Shown here: positions 9,564 through 22,932 of the stretch, one piece after another
Layout of the letters: each line of letters starts with the position of its first letter
How positions within the stretch are numbered: the stretch's first letter is position 1
NCBI RefSeq assembly: GCF_029227915.1
Contig: NC_079885.1
Coordinates: 18,363,001 to 18,427,000, forward strand
Origin: Hydractinia symbiolongicarpus
Lineage: Eukaryota; Cnidaria; Hydrozoa; Anthoathecata; Hydractiniidae
Direction: 5' to 3'
Length of the DNA: 64,000 bases
Made by a program: the position numbers and the translations under genes
Notes under the pieces: model-generated
The model's database searches: none
What the model was told of the DNA's origin: nothing
The model's input: the letters and a program-made list of their open reading frames with translations, nothing else

Positions 9564-10113
9564 GATCACTAGTCTAAATGAAAAAACGTGCAGGAGGCCA
9601 TACGCCGCCCTATCTCTCATCTCGCTCACAGAGACTTGGTAAGCACGGTCCACTCAATGGCTTTCCAAATGCGAAGAGTGAAGGCCGCAGACGGCAGGGG
9701 TTGAGCCAAGGGCCTTTCGGCCGTATCCCGCTCACAAGTTTTTTTTTTTTTTTAGCAGAATAATACATACGAGCTAATCAAAATCGGCTCGAGGAAAGAA
9801 ATAAAGTTCAGAGACAACCAAAGGAGTCGAACTGCAGTAGAAACAAACTAGATGTAACGCAAGCCACTAGTACGACGTATTGCCTACAGGGACCACACTT
9901 TCCGAGACAGCGAACGCAACTTCCTAGTGATTCACGCGAACGCACTCAACTAGGTGATGTAGATCAGAAAGGTGAAAGTCCTTGTGTCAAGTCTACACCT
10001 CACGATGCAGCACCTTTTAAGCGTCCTCTACGAACGGACACACTGGCAAGCGGCACACCACAAGCAAAGGTTAAGTCGGCTCGAAGGCACAACAGGTCGC
10101 GCCGACTTACGAC

Positions 10114-10232
10114 AACTCTGGGCTTTCTTCAGTTCACGCACAAATCTTTCGCCTTTTACTAAAGATTTCCGTGGAGAAGGCCAAAACGATGAGTATATAG
10201 ACGATTTTTCTACTGTCTCGCTTCGGCGGGAC
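10114..10232 (+). ncRNA. U5: U5 snRNA, unit 15
   Basis: Consensus RNA; counterpart of unit 9. Confidence 0.95.
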
Positions 10233-10782
10233 GATCACTAGTCTAAATGAAAAAACGTGCAGGAGGCCATACGCGGGCCTATCTCTCATCTCGCTCACAG
10301 AGACTTGGTAAGCACGGTCCACTCAATGGCTTTCCAAATGCGAAGAGTGAAGGCCGCAGACGGCAGGGGTTGAGCCAAGGGCCTTTCGGCCGTATCCCGC
10401 TCACAAGTTTTTTTTTTTTTTTAGCAGAATAATACATACGAGCTAATCAAAATCGGCTCGAGGAAAGAAATAAAGTTTAGAGACAACCAAAGGAATCGAA
10501 CTGCAGTAGAAACAAACTAAATGAAACGCAAGCCACTAGTACGACGTATTGCCTACAGGGACCACACTCTCCGAGACAGCGAACGCAACTTCCTAGTGAT
10601 TCACGCGAACGCACTCAACTAGGTGATGTAGATCAGAAAGGTGAAAGTCCTTGTGTCAAGTCTACACCTCACGATGCAGCACCTTTTAAGCGTCCTCTAC
10701 GAACGGACACACTGGCAAGCGGCACACCACAAGCAAAGGTTAAGTCGGCTCGAAGGCACAACAGGTCGCGCCGACTTACGAC

Positions 10783-10901
10783 AACTCTGGGCTTTCTTCA
10801 GTTCACGCACAAATCTTTCGCCTTTTACTAAAGATTTCCGTGGAGAAGGCCAAAACGATGAGTATATAGACGATTTTTCTACTGACTCGCTTCGGCGGGA
10901 C
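10783..10901 (+). ncRNA. U5: U5 snRNA, unit 16
   Basis: T to A at 10885 breaks one pair of the 3' hairpin (GACUCGC). Confidence 0.92.
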
Positions 10902-11451
10902 GATCACTAGTCTAAATGAAAAAACGTGCAGGAGGCCATACGCGGGCCTATCTCTCATCTCGCTCACAGAGACTTGGTAAGCACGGTCCACTCAATGGCT
11001 TTCCAAATGCGAAGAGTGAAGGCCGCAGACGGCAGGGGTTGAGCCAAGGGCCTTTCGGCCGTATCCCGCTCACAAGTTTTTTTTTTTTTTTAGCAGAATA
11101 ATACATACGAGCTAATCAAAATCGGCTCGAGGAAAGAAATAAAGTTCAGAGACAACCAAAGGAGTCGAACTGCAGTAGAAACAAACTAGATGTAACGCAA
11201 GCCACTAGTACGACGTATTGCCTACAGGGACCACACTCTCCGAGACAGCGAACGCAACTTCCTAGTGATTCACGCGAACGCACTCAACTAGGTGATGTAG
11301 ATCAGAAAGGTGAAAGTCCTTGTGTCAAGTCTACACCTCACGATGCAGCACCTTTTAAGCGTCCTCTACGAACGGACACACTGGCAAGCGGCACACCACA
11401 AGCAAAGGTTAAGTCGGCTCGAAGGCACAACAGGTCGCGCCGACTTACGAC

Positions 11452-11570
11452 AACTCTGGGCTTTCTTCAGTTCACGCACTAATCTTTCGCCTTTTACTAA
11501 AGATTTCCGTGGAGAAGGCCAAAACGATGAGTATATAGACGATTTTTCTACTGTCTCGCTTCGGCGGGAC
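11452..11570 (+). ncRNA. U5: U5 snRNA, unit 17
   Basis: A to T at 11480 removes the lowest pair of the loop 1 stem. Confidence 0.92.
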
Positions 11571-12120
11571 GATCACTAGTCTAAATGAAAAAACGTGCAG
11601 GAGGCCATACGCGGGCCTATCTCTCATCTCGCTCACAGAGACTTGGTAAGCACGGTCCACTCAATGGCTTTCCAAATGCGAAGAGTGAAGGCCGCAGACG
11701 GCAGGGGTTGAGCCAAGGGCCTTTCGGCCGTATCCCGCTCACAAGTTTTTTTTTTCTTTTAGCAGAATAATACATACGAGCTAATCAAAATCGGCTCGAG
11801 GAAAGAAATAAAGTTCAGAGACAACCAAAGGAGTCGAACTGCAGTAGAAACAAACTAGATGTAACGCAAGCCACTAGTACGACGTATTGCCTACAGGGAC
11901 CACACTCTCCGAGACAGCGAACGCAACTTCCTAGTGATTCACGCGAACGCACTCAACTAGGTGATGTAGATCAGAAAGGTGAAAGTCCTTGTGTCAAGTC
12001 TACACCTCACGATGCAGCACCTTTTAAGCGTCCTCTACGAACGGACACACTGGCAAGCGGCACACCACAAGCAAAGGTTAAGTCGGCTCGAAGGCACAAC
12101 AGGTCGCGCCGACTTACGAC

Positions 12121-12239
12121 AACTCTGGGCTTTCTTCAGTTCACGCACAAATCTTTCGCCTTTTACTAAAGATTTCCGTGGAGAAGGCCAAAACGATGAG
12201 TATATAGACGATTTTTCTACTGTCTCGCTTCGGCGGGAC
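12121..12239 (+). ncRNA. U5: U5 snRNA, unit 18
   Basis: Consensus RNA; the GGACGTATCC variant downstream matches unit 12. Confidence 0.95.
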
Positions 12240-12788
12240 GATCACTAGTCTAAATGAAAAAACGTGCAGGAGGCCATACGCCGGCCTATCTCTCATCTCG
12301 CTCACAGAGACTTGGTAAGCACGGTCCACTCAATGGCTTTCCAAATGCGAAGAGTGAAGGCCGCAGACGGCAGGGGTTGAGCCAAGGGCCTTTCGGACGT
12401 ATCCCGCTCACAAGGTTTTTTTTTTTTTTAGCAGAATAATACATACGAGCTAATCAAAATCGGCTCGAGGAAAAAATAAAGTTCAGAGACAACCAAAGGA
12501 GTCGAACTGCAGTAGAAACAAACTAGATGTAACGCAAGCCACTAGTACGACGTATTGCTTACAGGGACCACACTCTCCGAGACAGCGAACGCAACTTCCT
12601 AGTGATTCACGCGAACGCACTGAACTAGGTGATGTAGATCAGAAAGGTGAAAGTCCTTGTGTCAAGTCTACACCTCACGATGCAGCACCTTTTAAGCGTC
12701 CTCTACGAACGGACACACTGGCAAGCGGCACACCACAAGCAAAGGTTAAGTCGGCTCGAAGGCACAACAGGTCGCGCCGACTTACGAC

Positions 12789-12907
12789 AACTCTGGGCTT
12801 TCTTCAGTTCACGCACAAATCTTTCGCCTTTTACTAAAGATTCCCGTGGAGAAGGCCAAAACGATGAGTATATAGACGATTTTTCTACTGTCTCGCTTCG
12901 GCGGGAC
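12789..12907 (+). ncRNA. U5: U5 snRNA, unit 19
   Basis: T to C at 12843 gives an A-C mismatch at the base of the loop 1 stem. Confidence 0.92.
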
Positions 12908-13457
12908 GATCACTAGTCTAAATGAAAAAACGTGCAGGAGGCCATACGCGGGCCTATCTCTCATCTCGCTCACAGAGACTTGGTAAGCACGGTCCACTCA
13001 ATGGCTTTCCAAATGCGAAGAGTGAAGGCCGCAGACGGCAGGGGTTGAGCCAAGGGCCTTTCGGCCGTATCCCGCTCACAAGTTTTTTTTTTCTTTTAGC
13101 AGAATAATACATACGAGCTAATCAAAATCGGCTCGAGGAAAGAAATAAAGTTCAGAGACAACCAAAGGAGTCGAACTGCATTAGAAACAAACTAGATGTA
13201 ACGCAAGCCACTAGTACGACGTATTGCCTACAGGGACCACACTCTCCGAGACAGCGAACGCAACTTCCTAGTGATTCACGCGAACGCACTCAACTAGGTG
13301 ATGTAGATCAGAAAGGTGAAAGTCCTTGTGTCAAGTCTACACCTCACGATGCAGCACCTTTTAAGCGTCCTCTACGAACGGACACACTGGCAAGCGGCAC
13401 ACCACAAGCAAAGGTTAAGTCGGCTCGAAGGCACAACAGGTCGCGCCGACTTACGAC

Positions 13458-13576
13458 AACTCTGGGCTTTCTTCAGTTCACGCACAAATCTTTCGCCTTT
13501 TACTAAAGATTTCCGTGGAGAAGGCCAAAATGATGAGTATATAGACGATTTTTCTACTGTCTCGCTTCGGCGGGAC
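13458..13576 (+). ncRNA. U5: U5 snRNA, unit 20
   Basis: C to T at 13531 in the single-stranded region before the Sm site. Confidence 0.93.
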
Positions 13577-14124
13577 GATCACTAGTCTAAATGAAAAAAC
13601 GTGCAGGAGGCCATACGCCGCCCTATCTCTCATCTCGCTCACAGAGACTTGGTAAGTACGGTCCACTCAATGGCTTTCCAAATGCGAAGAGTGAAGGCCG
13701 CAGACGGCAGGGGTTGAGCCAAGGGCCTTTCGGCCGTATCCCGCTCACAAGTTTTTTTTTTTTTAGCAGAATAATACATACGAGCTAATCAAAATCGGCT
13801 CGAGGAAAGAAATAAAGTTCAGAGACAACCAAAGGAGTCGAACTGCAGTAGAAACAAACTAGATGTAACGCAAGCCACTAGTACGACGTATTGCCTACAG
13901 GGACCACACTCTCCAAGACAGCGAACGCGACTTCCTAGTGATTCACGCGAACGCACTCAACTAGGTGATGTAGATCAGAAAGGTGAAAGTCCTTGTGTCA
14001 AGTCTACACCTCACGATGCAGCACCTTTTAAGCGTCCTCTACGAACGGACACACTGGCAAGCGGCACACCACAAGCAAAGGTTAAGTCGGCTCGAAGGCA
14101 CAACAGGTCGCGCCGACTTACGAC

Positions 14125-14243
14125 AACTCTGGGCTTTCTTCAGTTCACGCACAAATCTTTCGCCTTTTACTAAAGATTTCCGTGGAGAAGGCCTAAACGA
14201 TGAGTATATAGACGATTTTTCTACTGTCTCGCTTCGGCGGGAC
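14125..14243 (+). ncRNA. U5: U5 snRNA, unit 21
   Basis: A to T at 14194, just after the basal stem. Confidence 0.93.
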
Positions 14244-14792
14244 GATCACTAGTCTAAATGAAAAAACGTGCAGGAGGCCATACGCGGGCCTATCTCTCAT
14301 CTCGCTCACAGAGACTTGGTAAGCACGGTCCACTCAATGGCTTTCCAAATGCGAAGAGTGAAGGCCGCAGACGGCAGGGGTTAAGCCAAGGGCCTTTCGG
14401 CCGTATCCCGCTCACAAGTTTTTTTTTTTTTTAGCAGAATAATACATACGAGCTAATCAAAATCGGCTCGAGAAAAGAAATAAAGTTCAGAGACAACCAA
14501 AGGAGTCGAACTGCAGTAGAAACAAACTAGATGTAACGCAAGCCACTAGTACGACGTATTGCCTACAGGGACCACACTCTCCGAGACAGCGAACGCAACT
14601 TCCTAGTGATTCACGCGAACGCACTCAACTAGGTGATGTAGATCAGAAAGGTGAAAGTCCTTGTGTCAAGTCTACACCTCACGATGCAGCACCTTTTAAG
14701 CGTCCTCTACGAACGGACACACTGGCAAGCGGCACACCACAAGCAAAGGTTAAGTCGGCTCGAAGGCACAACAGGTCGCGCCGACTTACGAC

Positions 14793-14911
14793 AACTCTGG
14801 GCTTTCTTCAGTTCACGCACAAATCTTTCGCCTTTTACTAAAGATTTCCGTGGAGAAGGCCAAAACGATGAGTATATAGACGATTTTTCTACTGTCTCGC
14901 TTCGGCGGGAC
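14793..14911 (+). ncRNA. U5: U5 snRNA, unit 22
   Basis: Consensus copy. Confidence 0.95.
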
Positions 14912-15461
14912 GATCACTAGTCTAAATGAAAAAACGTGCAGGAGGCCATACGCGGGCCTATCTCTCATCTCGCTCACAGAGACTTGGTAAGCACGGTCCA
15001 CTCAATGGCTTTCCAAATGCGAAGAGTGAAGGCCGCAGACGGCAGGGGTTGAGCCAAGGGCCTTTCGCCCGTATCCCGCTCACAAGTTTTTTTTTTTTTT
15101 TAGCAGAATAATACATACGAGCTAATCAAAATCGGCTCGAGGAAAGAAATAAAGTTCAGAGACAACCAAAGGAGTCGAACTGCAGTAGAAACAAACTAGA
15201 TGTAACGCAAGCCACTAGTACGACGTATTGCCTACAGGGACCACACTCTCCGAGACAGCGAACGCAACTTCCTAGTGATTCACGCGAACGCACTCAACTA
15301 GGTGATGTAGATCAGAAATGTGAAAGTCCTTGTGTCAAGTCTACACCTCACGATGCAGCACCTTTTAAGCGTCCTCTACGAACGGACACACTGGCAAGCG
15401 GCACACCACAAGCAAAGGTTAAGTCGGCTCGAAGGCACAACAGGTCGCGCCGACTTACGAC

Positions 15462-15580
15462 AACTCTGGGCTTTCTTCAGTTCACGCACAAATCTTTCGC
15501 CTTTTACTAAAGATTTCCGTGGAGAAGGCCAAAACGATGAGTATATAGACGATTTTTCTACTGTCTCGCTTCGGCGGGAC
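15462..15580 (+). ncRNA. U5: U5 snRNA, unit 23
   Basis: Consensus RNA. The unit shares AAATGTGAAAG upstream and GTAAGTACGG downstream with unit 29. Confidence 0.95.
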
Positions 15581-16129
15581 GATCACTAGTCTAAATGAAA
15601 AAACGTGCAGGAGGCCATACGCCGCCCTATCTCTCATCTCGCTCACAGAGACTTGGTAAGTACGGTCCACTCAATGGCTTTCCAAATGCGAAGAGTGAAG
15701 GCCGCAGACGGCAGGGGTTGAGCCAAGGGCCTTTCGGCCGTATCCCGCTCACAAGTTTTTTTTTTTTTTAGCAGAATAATACATACGAGCTAATCAAAAT
15801 CGGCTCGAGGAAAGAAATAAAGTTCAGAGACAACCAAAAGAGTCGAACTGCAGTAGAAACAAACTAGATGTAACGCAAGCCACTAGTACGACGTATTGCC
15901 TACAGGGACCACACTCTCCGAGACAGCGAACGCAACTTCCTAGTGATTCACGCGAACGCACTCAACTAGGTGATGTAGATCAGAAAGGTGAAAGTCCTTG
16001 TGTCAAGTCTACACCTCACGATGCAGCACCTTTTAAGCGTCCTCTACGAACGGACACACTGGCAAGCGGCACACCACAAGCAAAGGTTAAGTCGGCTCGA
16101 AGGCACAACAGGTCGCGCCGACTTACGAC

Positions 16130-16248
16130 AACTCTGGGCTTTCTTCAGTTCACGCACAAATCTTTCGCCTTTTACTAAAGATTTCCGTGGAGAAGGCCAA
16201 AACGATGAGTATATAGACGATTTTTCTACTGTCTCGCTTCGGCGGGAC
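16130..16248 (+). ncRNA. U5: U5 snRNA, unit 24
   Basis: Consensus copy; the CCAAAAGAG spacer variant is shared with unit 30. Confidence 0.95.
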
Positions 16249-16799
16249 GATCACTAGTCTAAATGAAAAAACGTGCAGGAGGCCATACGCGGGCCTATCT
16301 CTCATCTCGCTCACAGAGACTTGGTAAGCACGGTCCACTCAATGGCTTTCCAAATGCGAAGAGTGAAGGCCGCAGACGGCAGGGGTTGAGCCAAGGGCCT
16401 TTCGGCCGTATCCCGCTCACAAGTTTTTTTTTTTTTTTTAGCAGAATAATACATACGAGCTAATCAAAATCGGCTCGAGGAAAGAAATAAAGTTCAGAGA
16501 CAACCAAAGGAGTCGAACTGCAGTAGAAACAAACTAGATGTAACGCAAGCCACTAGTACGACGTATTGCCTACAGGGACCACACTCTCCGAGACAGCGAA
16601 CGCAACTTCCTAGTGATTCACGCGAACGCACTCAACTAGGTGATGTAGATCAGAAAGGTGAAAGTCCTTGTGTCAAGTCTACACCTCACGATGCAGCACC
16701 TTTTAAGCGTCCTCTACGAACGGACACACTGGCAAGCGGCACACCACAAGCAAAGGTTAAGTCGGCTCGAAGGCACAACAGGTCGCGCCGACTTACGAC

Positions 16800-16918
16800 A
16801 ACTCTGGGCTTTCTTCAGTTCACGCACAAATCTTTCGCCTTTTACTAAAGATTTCCGTGGAGAAGGCCAAAACGATGAGTATATAGACGATTTTTCTACT
16901 GTCTCGCTTCGGCGGGAC
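16800..16918 (+). ncRNA. U5: U5 snRNA, unit 25
   Basis: Consensus copy; its unit and the next look identical. Confidence 0.95.
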
Positions 16919-17469
16919 GATCACTAGTCTAAATGAAAAAACGTGCAGGAGGCCATACGCGGGCCTATCTCTCATCTCGCTCACAGAGACTTGGTAAGCA
17001 CGGTCCACTCAATGGCTTTCCAAATGCGAAGAGTGAAGGCCGCAGACGGCAGGGGTTGAGCCAAGGGCCTTTCGGCCGTATCCCGCTCACAAGTTTTTTT
17101 TTTTTTTTTAGCAGAATAATACATACGAGCTAATCAAAATCGGCTCGAGGAAAGAAATAAAGTTCAGAGACAACCAAAGGAGTCGAACTGCAGTAGAAAC
17201 AAACTAGATGTAACGCAAGCCACTAGTACGACGTATTGCCTACAGGGACCACACTCTCCGAGACAGCGAACGCAACTTCCTAGTGATTCACGCGAACGCA
17301 CTCAACTAGGTGATGTAGATCAGAAAGGTGAAAGTCCTTGTGTCAAGTCTACACCTCACGATGCAGCACCTTTTAAGCGTCCTCTACGAACGGACACACT
17401 GGCAAGCGGCACACCACAAGCAAAGGTTAAGTCGGCTCGAAGGCACAACAGGTCGCGCCGACTTACGAC

Positions 17470-17588
17470 AACTCTGGGCTTTCTTCAGTTCACGCACAAA
17501 TCTTTCGCCTTTTACTAAAGATTTCCGTGGAGAAGGCCAAAACGATGAGTATATAGACGATTTTTCTACTGTCTCGCTTCGGCGGGAC
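17470..17588 (+). ncRNA. U5: U5 snRNA, unit 26
   Basis: Consensus copy. Confidence 0.95.
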
Positions 17589-18137
17589 GATCACTAGTCT
17601 AAATGAAAAAACGTGCAGGAGGCCATACGCGGGCCTATCTCTCATCTCGCTCACAGAGACTTGGTAAGCACGGTCCACTCAATGGCTTTCCAAATGCGAA
17701 GAGTGAAGGCCGCAGACGGCAGGGGTTGAGCCAAGGGCCTTTCGGCTGTATCCCGCTCACAAGTTTTTTTTTTTTTTAGCAGAATAATACATACGAGCTA
17801 ATCAAAATCGGCTCGAGGAAAGAAATAAAGTTCAGAGACAACCAAAGGAGTCGAACTGCAGTAGAAACAAACTAGATGTAACGCAAGCCACTAGTACGAC
17901 GTATTGCCTACAGGGACCACACTCTCCGAGACAGCGAACGCAACTTCCTAGTGATTCACGCGAACGCACTCAACTAGGTGATGTAGATCAGAAAGGTGAA
18001 AGTCCTTGTGTCAAGTCTACACCTCACGATGCAGCACCTTTTAAGCGTCCTCTACGAACGGACACACTGGCAAGCGGCACACCACAAGCAAAGGTTAAGT
18101 CGGCTCGAAGGCACAACAGGTCGCGCCGACTTACGAC

Positions 18138-18256
18138 AACTCTGGGCTTTCTTCAGTTCACGCACAAATCATTCGCCTTTTACTAAAGATTTCCGTGGAG
18201 AAGGCCAAAACGATGAGTATATAGACGATTTTTCTACTGTCTCGCTTCGGCGGGAC
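18138..18256 (+). ncRNA. U5: U5 snRNA, unit 27
   Basis: T to A at 18171 breaks a U-A pair in the loop 1 stem. Confidence 0.92.
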
Positions 18257-18805
18257 GATCACTAGTCTAAATGAAAAAACGTGCAGGAGGCCATACGCCG
18301 CCCTATCTCTCATCTCGCTCACAGAGACTTGGTAAGCACGGTCCACTCAATGGCTTTCCAAATGCGAAGAGTGAAGGCCGCAGACGGCAGGGGTTGAGCC
18401 AAGGGCCTTTCGGCCGTATCCCGCTCACAAGTTTTTTTTTTTTTTAGCAGAATAATACATACGAGCTAATCAAAATCGGCTCGAGGAAAGAAATAAAGTT
18501 CAGAGACAACCAAAGGAGTCGAACTGCAGTAGAAACAAACTAGATGTAACGCAAGCCACTAGTACGACGTATTGCCGACAGGGACCACACTCTCCGAGAC
18601 AGCGAACGCAACTTCCTAGTGATTCACGCGAACGCACTCAACTAGGTGATGTAGATCAGAAAGGTGAAAGTCCTTGTGTCAAGTCTACACCTCACGATGC
18701 AGCACCTTTTAAGCGTCCTCTACGAACGGACACACTGGCAAGCGGCACACCACAAGCAAAGGTTAAGTCGGCTCGAAGGCACAACAGGTCGCGCCGACTT
18801 ACGAC

Positions 18806-18924
18806 AACTCTGGGCTTTCTTCAGTTCACGCACAAATCTTTCGCCTTTTACTAAAGATTTCCGTGGAGAAGGCCAAAACGATGAGTATATAGACGATTTT
18901 TCTACTGTCTCGCTTCGGCGGGAC
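18806..18924 (+). ncRNA. U5: U5 snRNA, unit 28
   Basis: Consensus copy. Confidence 0.95.
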
Positions 18925-19473
18925 GATCACTAGTCTAAATGAAAAAACGTGCAGGAGGCCATACGCCGCCCTATCTCTCATCTCGCTCACAGAGACTTGG
19001 TAAGCACGGTCCACTCAATGGCTTTCCAAATGCGAAGAGTGAAGGCCGCAGACGGCAGGGGTTGAGCCAAGGGCCTTTCGGCCGTATCCCGCTCACAAGT
19101 TTTTTTTTTTTTTAGCAGAATAATACATACGAGCTAATCAAAATCGGCTCGAGGAAAGAAATAAAGTTCAGAGACAACCAAAGGAGTCGAACTGCAGTAG
19201 AAACAAACTAGATGTAACGCAAGCCACTAGTACGACGTATTGCCTACAGGGACCACACTCTCCGAGACAGCGAACGCAACTTCCTAGTGATTCACGCGAA
19301 CGCACTCAACTAGGTGATGTAGATCAGAAATGTGAAAGTCCTTGTGTCAAGTCTACACCTCACGATGCAGCACCTTTTAAGCGTCCTCTACGAACGGACA
19401 CACTGGCAAGCGGCACACCACAAGCAAAGGTTAAGTCGGCTCGAAGGCACAACAGGTCGCGCCGACTTACGAC

Positions 19474-19592
19474 AACTCTGGGCTTTCTTCAGTTCACGCA
19501 CAAATCTTTCGCCTTTTACTAAAGATTTCCGTGGAGAAGGCCAAAACGATGAGTATATAGACGATTTTTCTACTGTCTCGCTTCGGCGGGAC
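19474..19592 (+). ncRNA. U5: U5 snRNA, unit 29
   Basis: Consensus RNA; the shortest T-run (11 Ts) lies downstream. Confidence 0.95.
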
Positions 19593-20138
19593 GATCACTA
19601 GTCTAAATGAAAAAACGTGCAGGAGGCCATACGCCGCCCTATCTCTCATCTCGCTCACAGAGACTTGGTAAGTACGGTCCACTCAATGGCTTTCCAAATG
19701 CGAAGAGTGAAGGCCGCAGACGGCAGGGGTTGAGCCAAGGGCCTTTCGGCCGTATCCCGCTCACAAGTTTTTTTTTTTAGCAGAATAATACATACGAGCT
19801 AATCAAAATCGGCTCGAGGAAAGAAATAAAGTTCAGAGACAACCAAAAGAGTCGAACTGCAGTAGAAACAAACTAGATGTAACGCAAGCCACTAGTACGA
19901 CGTATTGCCTACAGGGACCACACTCTCCGAGACAGCGAACGCAACTTCCTAGTGATTCACGCGAACGCACTCAACTAGGTGATGTAGATCAGAAAGGTGA
20001 AAGTCCTTGTGTCAAGTCTACACCTCACGATGCAGCACCTTTTAAGCGTCCTCTACGAACGGACACACTGGCAAGCGGCACACCACAAGCAAAGGTTAAG
20101 TCGGCTCGAAGGCACAACAGGTCGCGCCGACTTACGAC

Positions 20139-20257
20139 AACTCTGGGCTTTCTTCAGTTCACGCACAAATCTTTCGCCTTTTACTAAAGATTTCCGTGGA
20201 GAAGGCCAAAACGATGAGTATATAGACGATTTTTCTACTGTCTCGCTTCGGCGGGAC
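20139..20257 (+). ncRNA. U5: U5 snRNA, unit 30
   Basis: Consensus RNA; one extra A just after the 3' box-like element. Confidence 0.95.
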
Positions 20258-20806
20258 GATCACTAGTCTAAATGAAAAAAACGTGCAGGAGGCCATACGC
20301 GGGCCTATCTCTCATCTCGCTCACAGAGACTTGGTAAGCACGGTCCACTCAATGGCTTTCCAAATGCGAAGAGTGAAGGCCGCAGACGGCAGGGGTTGAG
20401 CCAAGGGCCTTTCGGCCGTATCCCGCTCACAAGTTTTTTTTTTTTTAGCAGAATAATACATACGAGCTAATCAAAATCGGCTCGAGGAAAGAAATAAAGT
20501 TCAGAGACAACCAAAGGAGTCGAACTGCAGTAGAAACATACTAGATGTAACGCAAGCCACTAGTACGACGTATTGCCTACAGGGACCACACTCTCCGAGA
20601 CAGCGAACGCAACTTCCTAGTGATTCACGCGAACGCACTCAACTAGGTGATGTAGATCAGAAAGGTGAAAGTCCTTGTGTCAAGTCTACACCTCACGATG
20701 CAGCACCTTTTAAGCGTCCTCTACGAACGGACACACTGGCAAGCGGCACACCACAAGCAAAGGTTAAGTCGGCTCGAAGGCACAACAGGTCGCGCCGACT
20801 TACGAC

Positions 20807-20925
20807 AACTCTGGGCTTTCTTCAGTTCACGCACAAATCTTTCGCCTTTTACTAAAGATTTCCGTGGAGAAGGCCAAAACGATGAGTATATAGACGATTT
20901 TTCTACTGTCTCGCTTCGGCGGGAC
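20807..20925 (+). ncRNA. U5: U5 snRNA, unit 31
   Basis: Consensus copy. Confidence 0.95.
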
Positions 20926-21474
20926 GATCACTAGTCTAAATGAAAAAACGTGCAGGAGGCCATACGCGGGCCTATCTCTCATCTCGCTCACAGAGACTTG
21001 GTAAGCACGGTCCACTCAATGGCTTTCCAAATGCGAAGAGTGAAGGCCGCAGACGGCAGGGGTTGAGCCAAGGGCCTTTCGGCCGTATCCCGCTCACAAG
21101 TTTTTTTTTTTTTTAGCAGAATAATACATACGAGCTAATCAAAATCGGCTCGAGGAAAGAAATAAAGTTCAGAGACAACCAAAGGAGTCGAACTGCAGTA
21201 GAAACAAACTAGATGTAACGCAAGCCACTAGTACGACGTATTGCCTACAGGGACCACACTCTCCGAGACAGCGAACGCAACTTCCTAGTGATTCACGCGA
21301 ACGCACTCAACTAGGTGATGTAGATCAGAAAGGTGAAAGTCCTTGTGTCAAGTCTACACCTCACGATGCAGCACCTTTTAAGCGTCCTCTACGAACGGAC
21401 ACACTGGCAAGCGGCACACCACAAGCAAAGGTTAAGTCGGCTCGAAGGCACAACAGGTCGCGCCGACTTACGAC

Positions 21475-21593
21475 AACTCTGGGCTTTCTTCAGTTCACGC
21501 ACAAATCTTTCGCCTTTTACTAAAGATTTCCGTGGAGAAGGCCAAAACGATGAGTATATAGACGATTTTTCTACTGTCTCGCTTCGGCGGGAC
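21475..21593 (+). ncRNA. U5: U5 snRNA, unit 32
   Basis: Consensus RNA; CGCCGCCC variant in the segment downstream. Confidence 0.95.
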
Positions 21594-22144
21594 GATCACT
21601 AGTCTAAATGAAAAAACGTGCAGGAGGCCATACGCCGCCCTATCTCTCATCTCGCTCACAGAGACTTGGTAAGCACGGTCCACTCAATGGCTTTCCAAAT
21701 GCGAAGAGTGAAGGCCGCAGACGGCAGGGGTTGAGCCAAGAGCCTTTCGGCCGTATCCCCCTCACAATTTTTTTTTTTTTTTTTAGCAGAATAATACATA
21801 CGAGCTAATCAAAATCGGCTCGAGGAAAGAAATAAAGTTCAGAGACAACCAAAGGAGTCGAACTGCAGTAGAAACAAACTAGATGTAACGCAAGCCACTA
21901 GTACGACGTATTGCCTACAGGGACCACACTCTCCGAGACAGCGAACGCAACTTCCTAGTGATTCACGCGAACGCACTCAACTAGGTGATGTAGATCAGAA
22001 AGGTGAAAGTCCTTGTGTCAAGTCTACACCTCACGATGCAGCACCTTTTAAGCGTCCTCTACGAACGGACACACTGGCAAGCGGCACACCACAAGCAAAG
22101 GTTAAGTCGGCTCGAAGGCACAACAGGTCGCGCCGACTTACGAC

Positions 22145-22263
22145 AACTCTGGGCTTTCTTCAGTTCACGCACAAATCTTTCGCCTTTTACTAAAGATTTC
22201 CGTGGAGAAGGCCAAAACGATGAGTATATAGACGATTTTTCTACTGTCTCGCTTCGGCGGGAC
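22145..22263 (+). ncRNA. U5: U5 snRNA, unit 33
   Basis: Consensus copy. Confidence 0.95.
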
Positions 22264-22813
22264 GATCACTAGTCTAAATGAAAAAACGTGCAGGAGGCCA
22301 TACGCGGGCCTATCTCTCATCTCGCTCACAGAGACTTGGTAAGCACGGTCCACTCAGTGGCTTTCCAAATGCGAAGAGTGAAGGCCGCAGACGGCAGGGG
22401 TTGAGCCAAGGGCCTTTCGGCCGTATCCCGCTCACAAGTTTTTTTTTTTTTTTAGCAGAATAATACATACGAGCTAATCAAAATCGGCTCGAGGAAAGAA
22501 ATAAAGTTCAGAGACAACCAAAGGAGTCGAACTGCAGTAGAAACAAACTAGATGTAACGCAAGCCACTAGTACGACGTATTGCCTACAGGGACCACACTC
22601 TCCGAGACAGCGAACGCAACTTCCTAGTGATTCACGCGAACGCACTCAACTAGGTGATGTAGATCAGAAAGGTGAAAGTCCTTGTGTCAAGTCTACACCT
22701 CACGATGCAGCACCTTTTAAGCGTCCTCTACGAACGGACACACTGGCAAGCGGCACACCGCAAGCAAATGTTAAGTCGGCTCGAAGGCACAACAGGTCGC
22801 GCCGACTTACGAC

Positions 22814-22932
22814 AACTCTGGGCTTTCTTCAGTTCACGCACAAATCTTTCGCCTTTTACTAAAGATTTCCGTGGAGAAGGCCAAAACGATGAGTATATAG
22901 ACGATTTTTCTACTGTCTCGCTTCGGCGGGAC
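22814..22932 (+). ncRNA. U5: U5 snRNA, unit 34
   Basis: Consensus RNA; first unit of the left five-unit block. Confidence 0.95.

Larger units (their letters stand above)
8634..12646 (+). repeat. Six-unit block, right copy
   Basis: Tandem duplicate of the preceding block, with private substitutions added in U5 units 13, 16 and 17. Confidence 0.85.
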
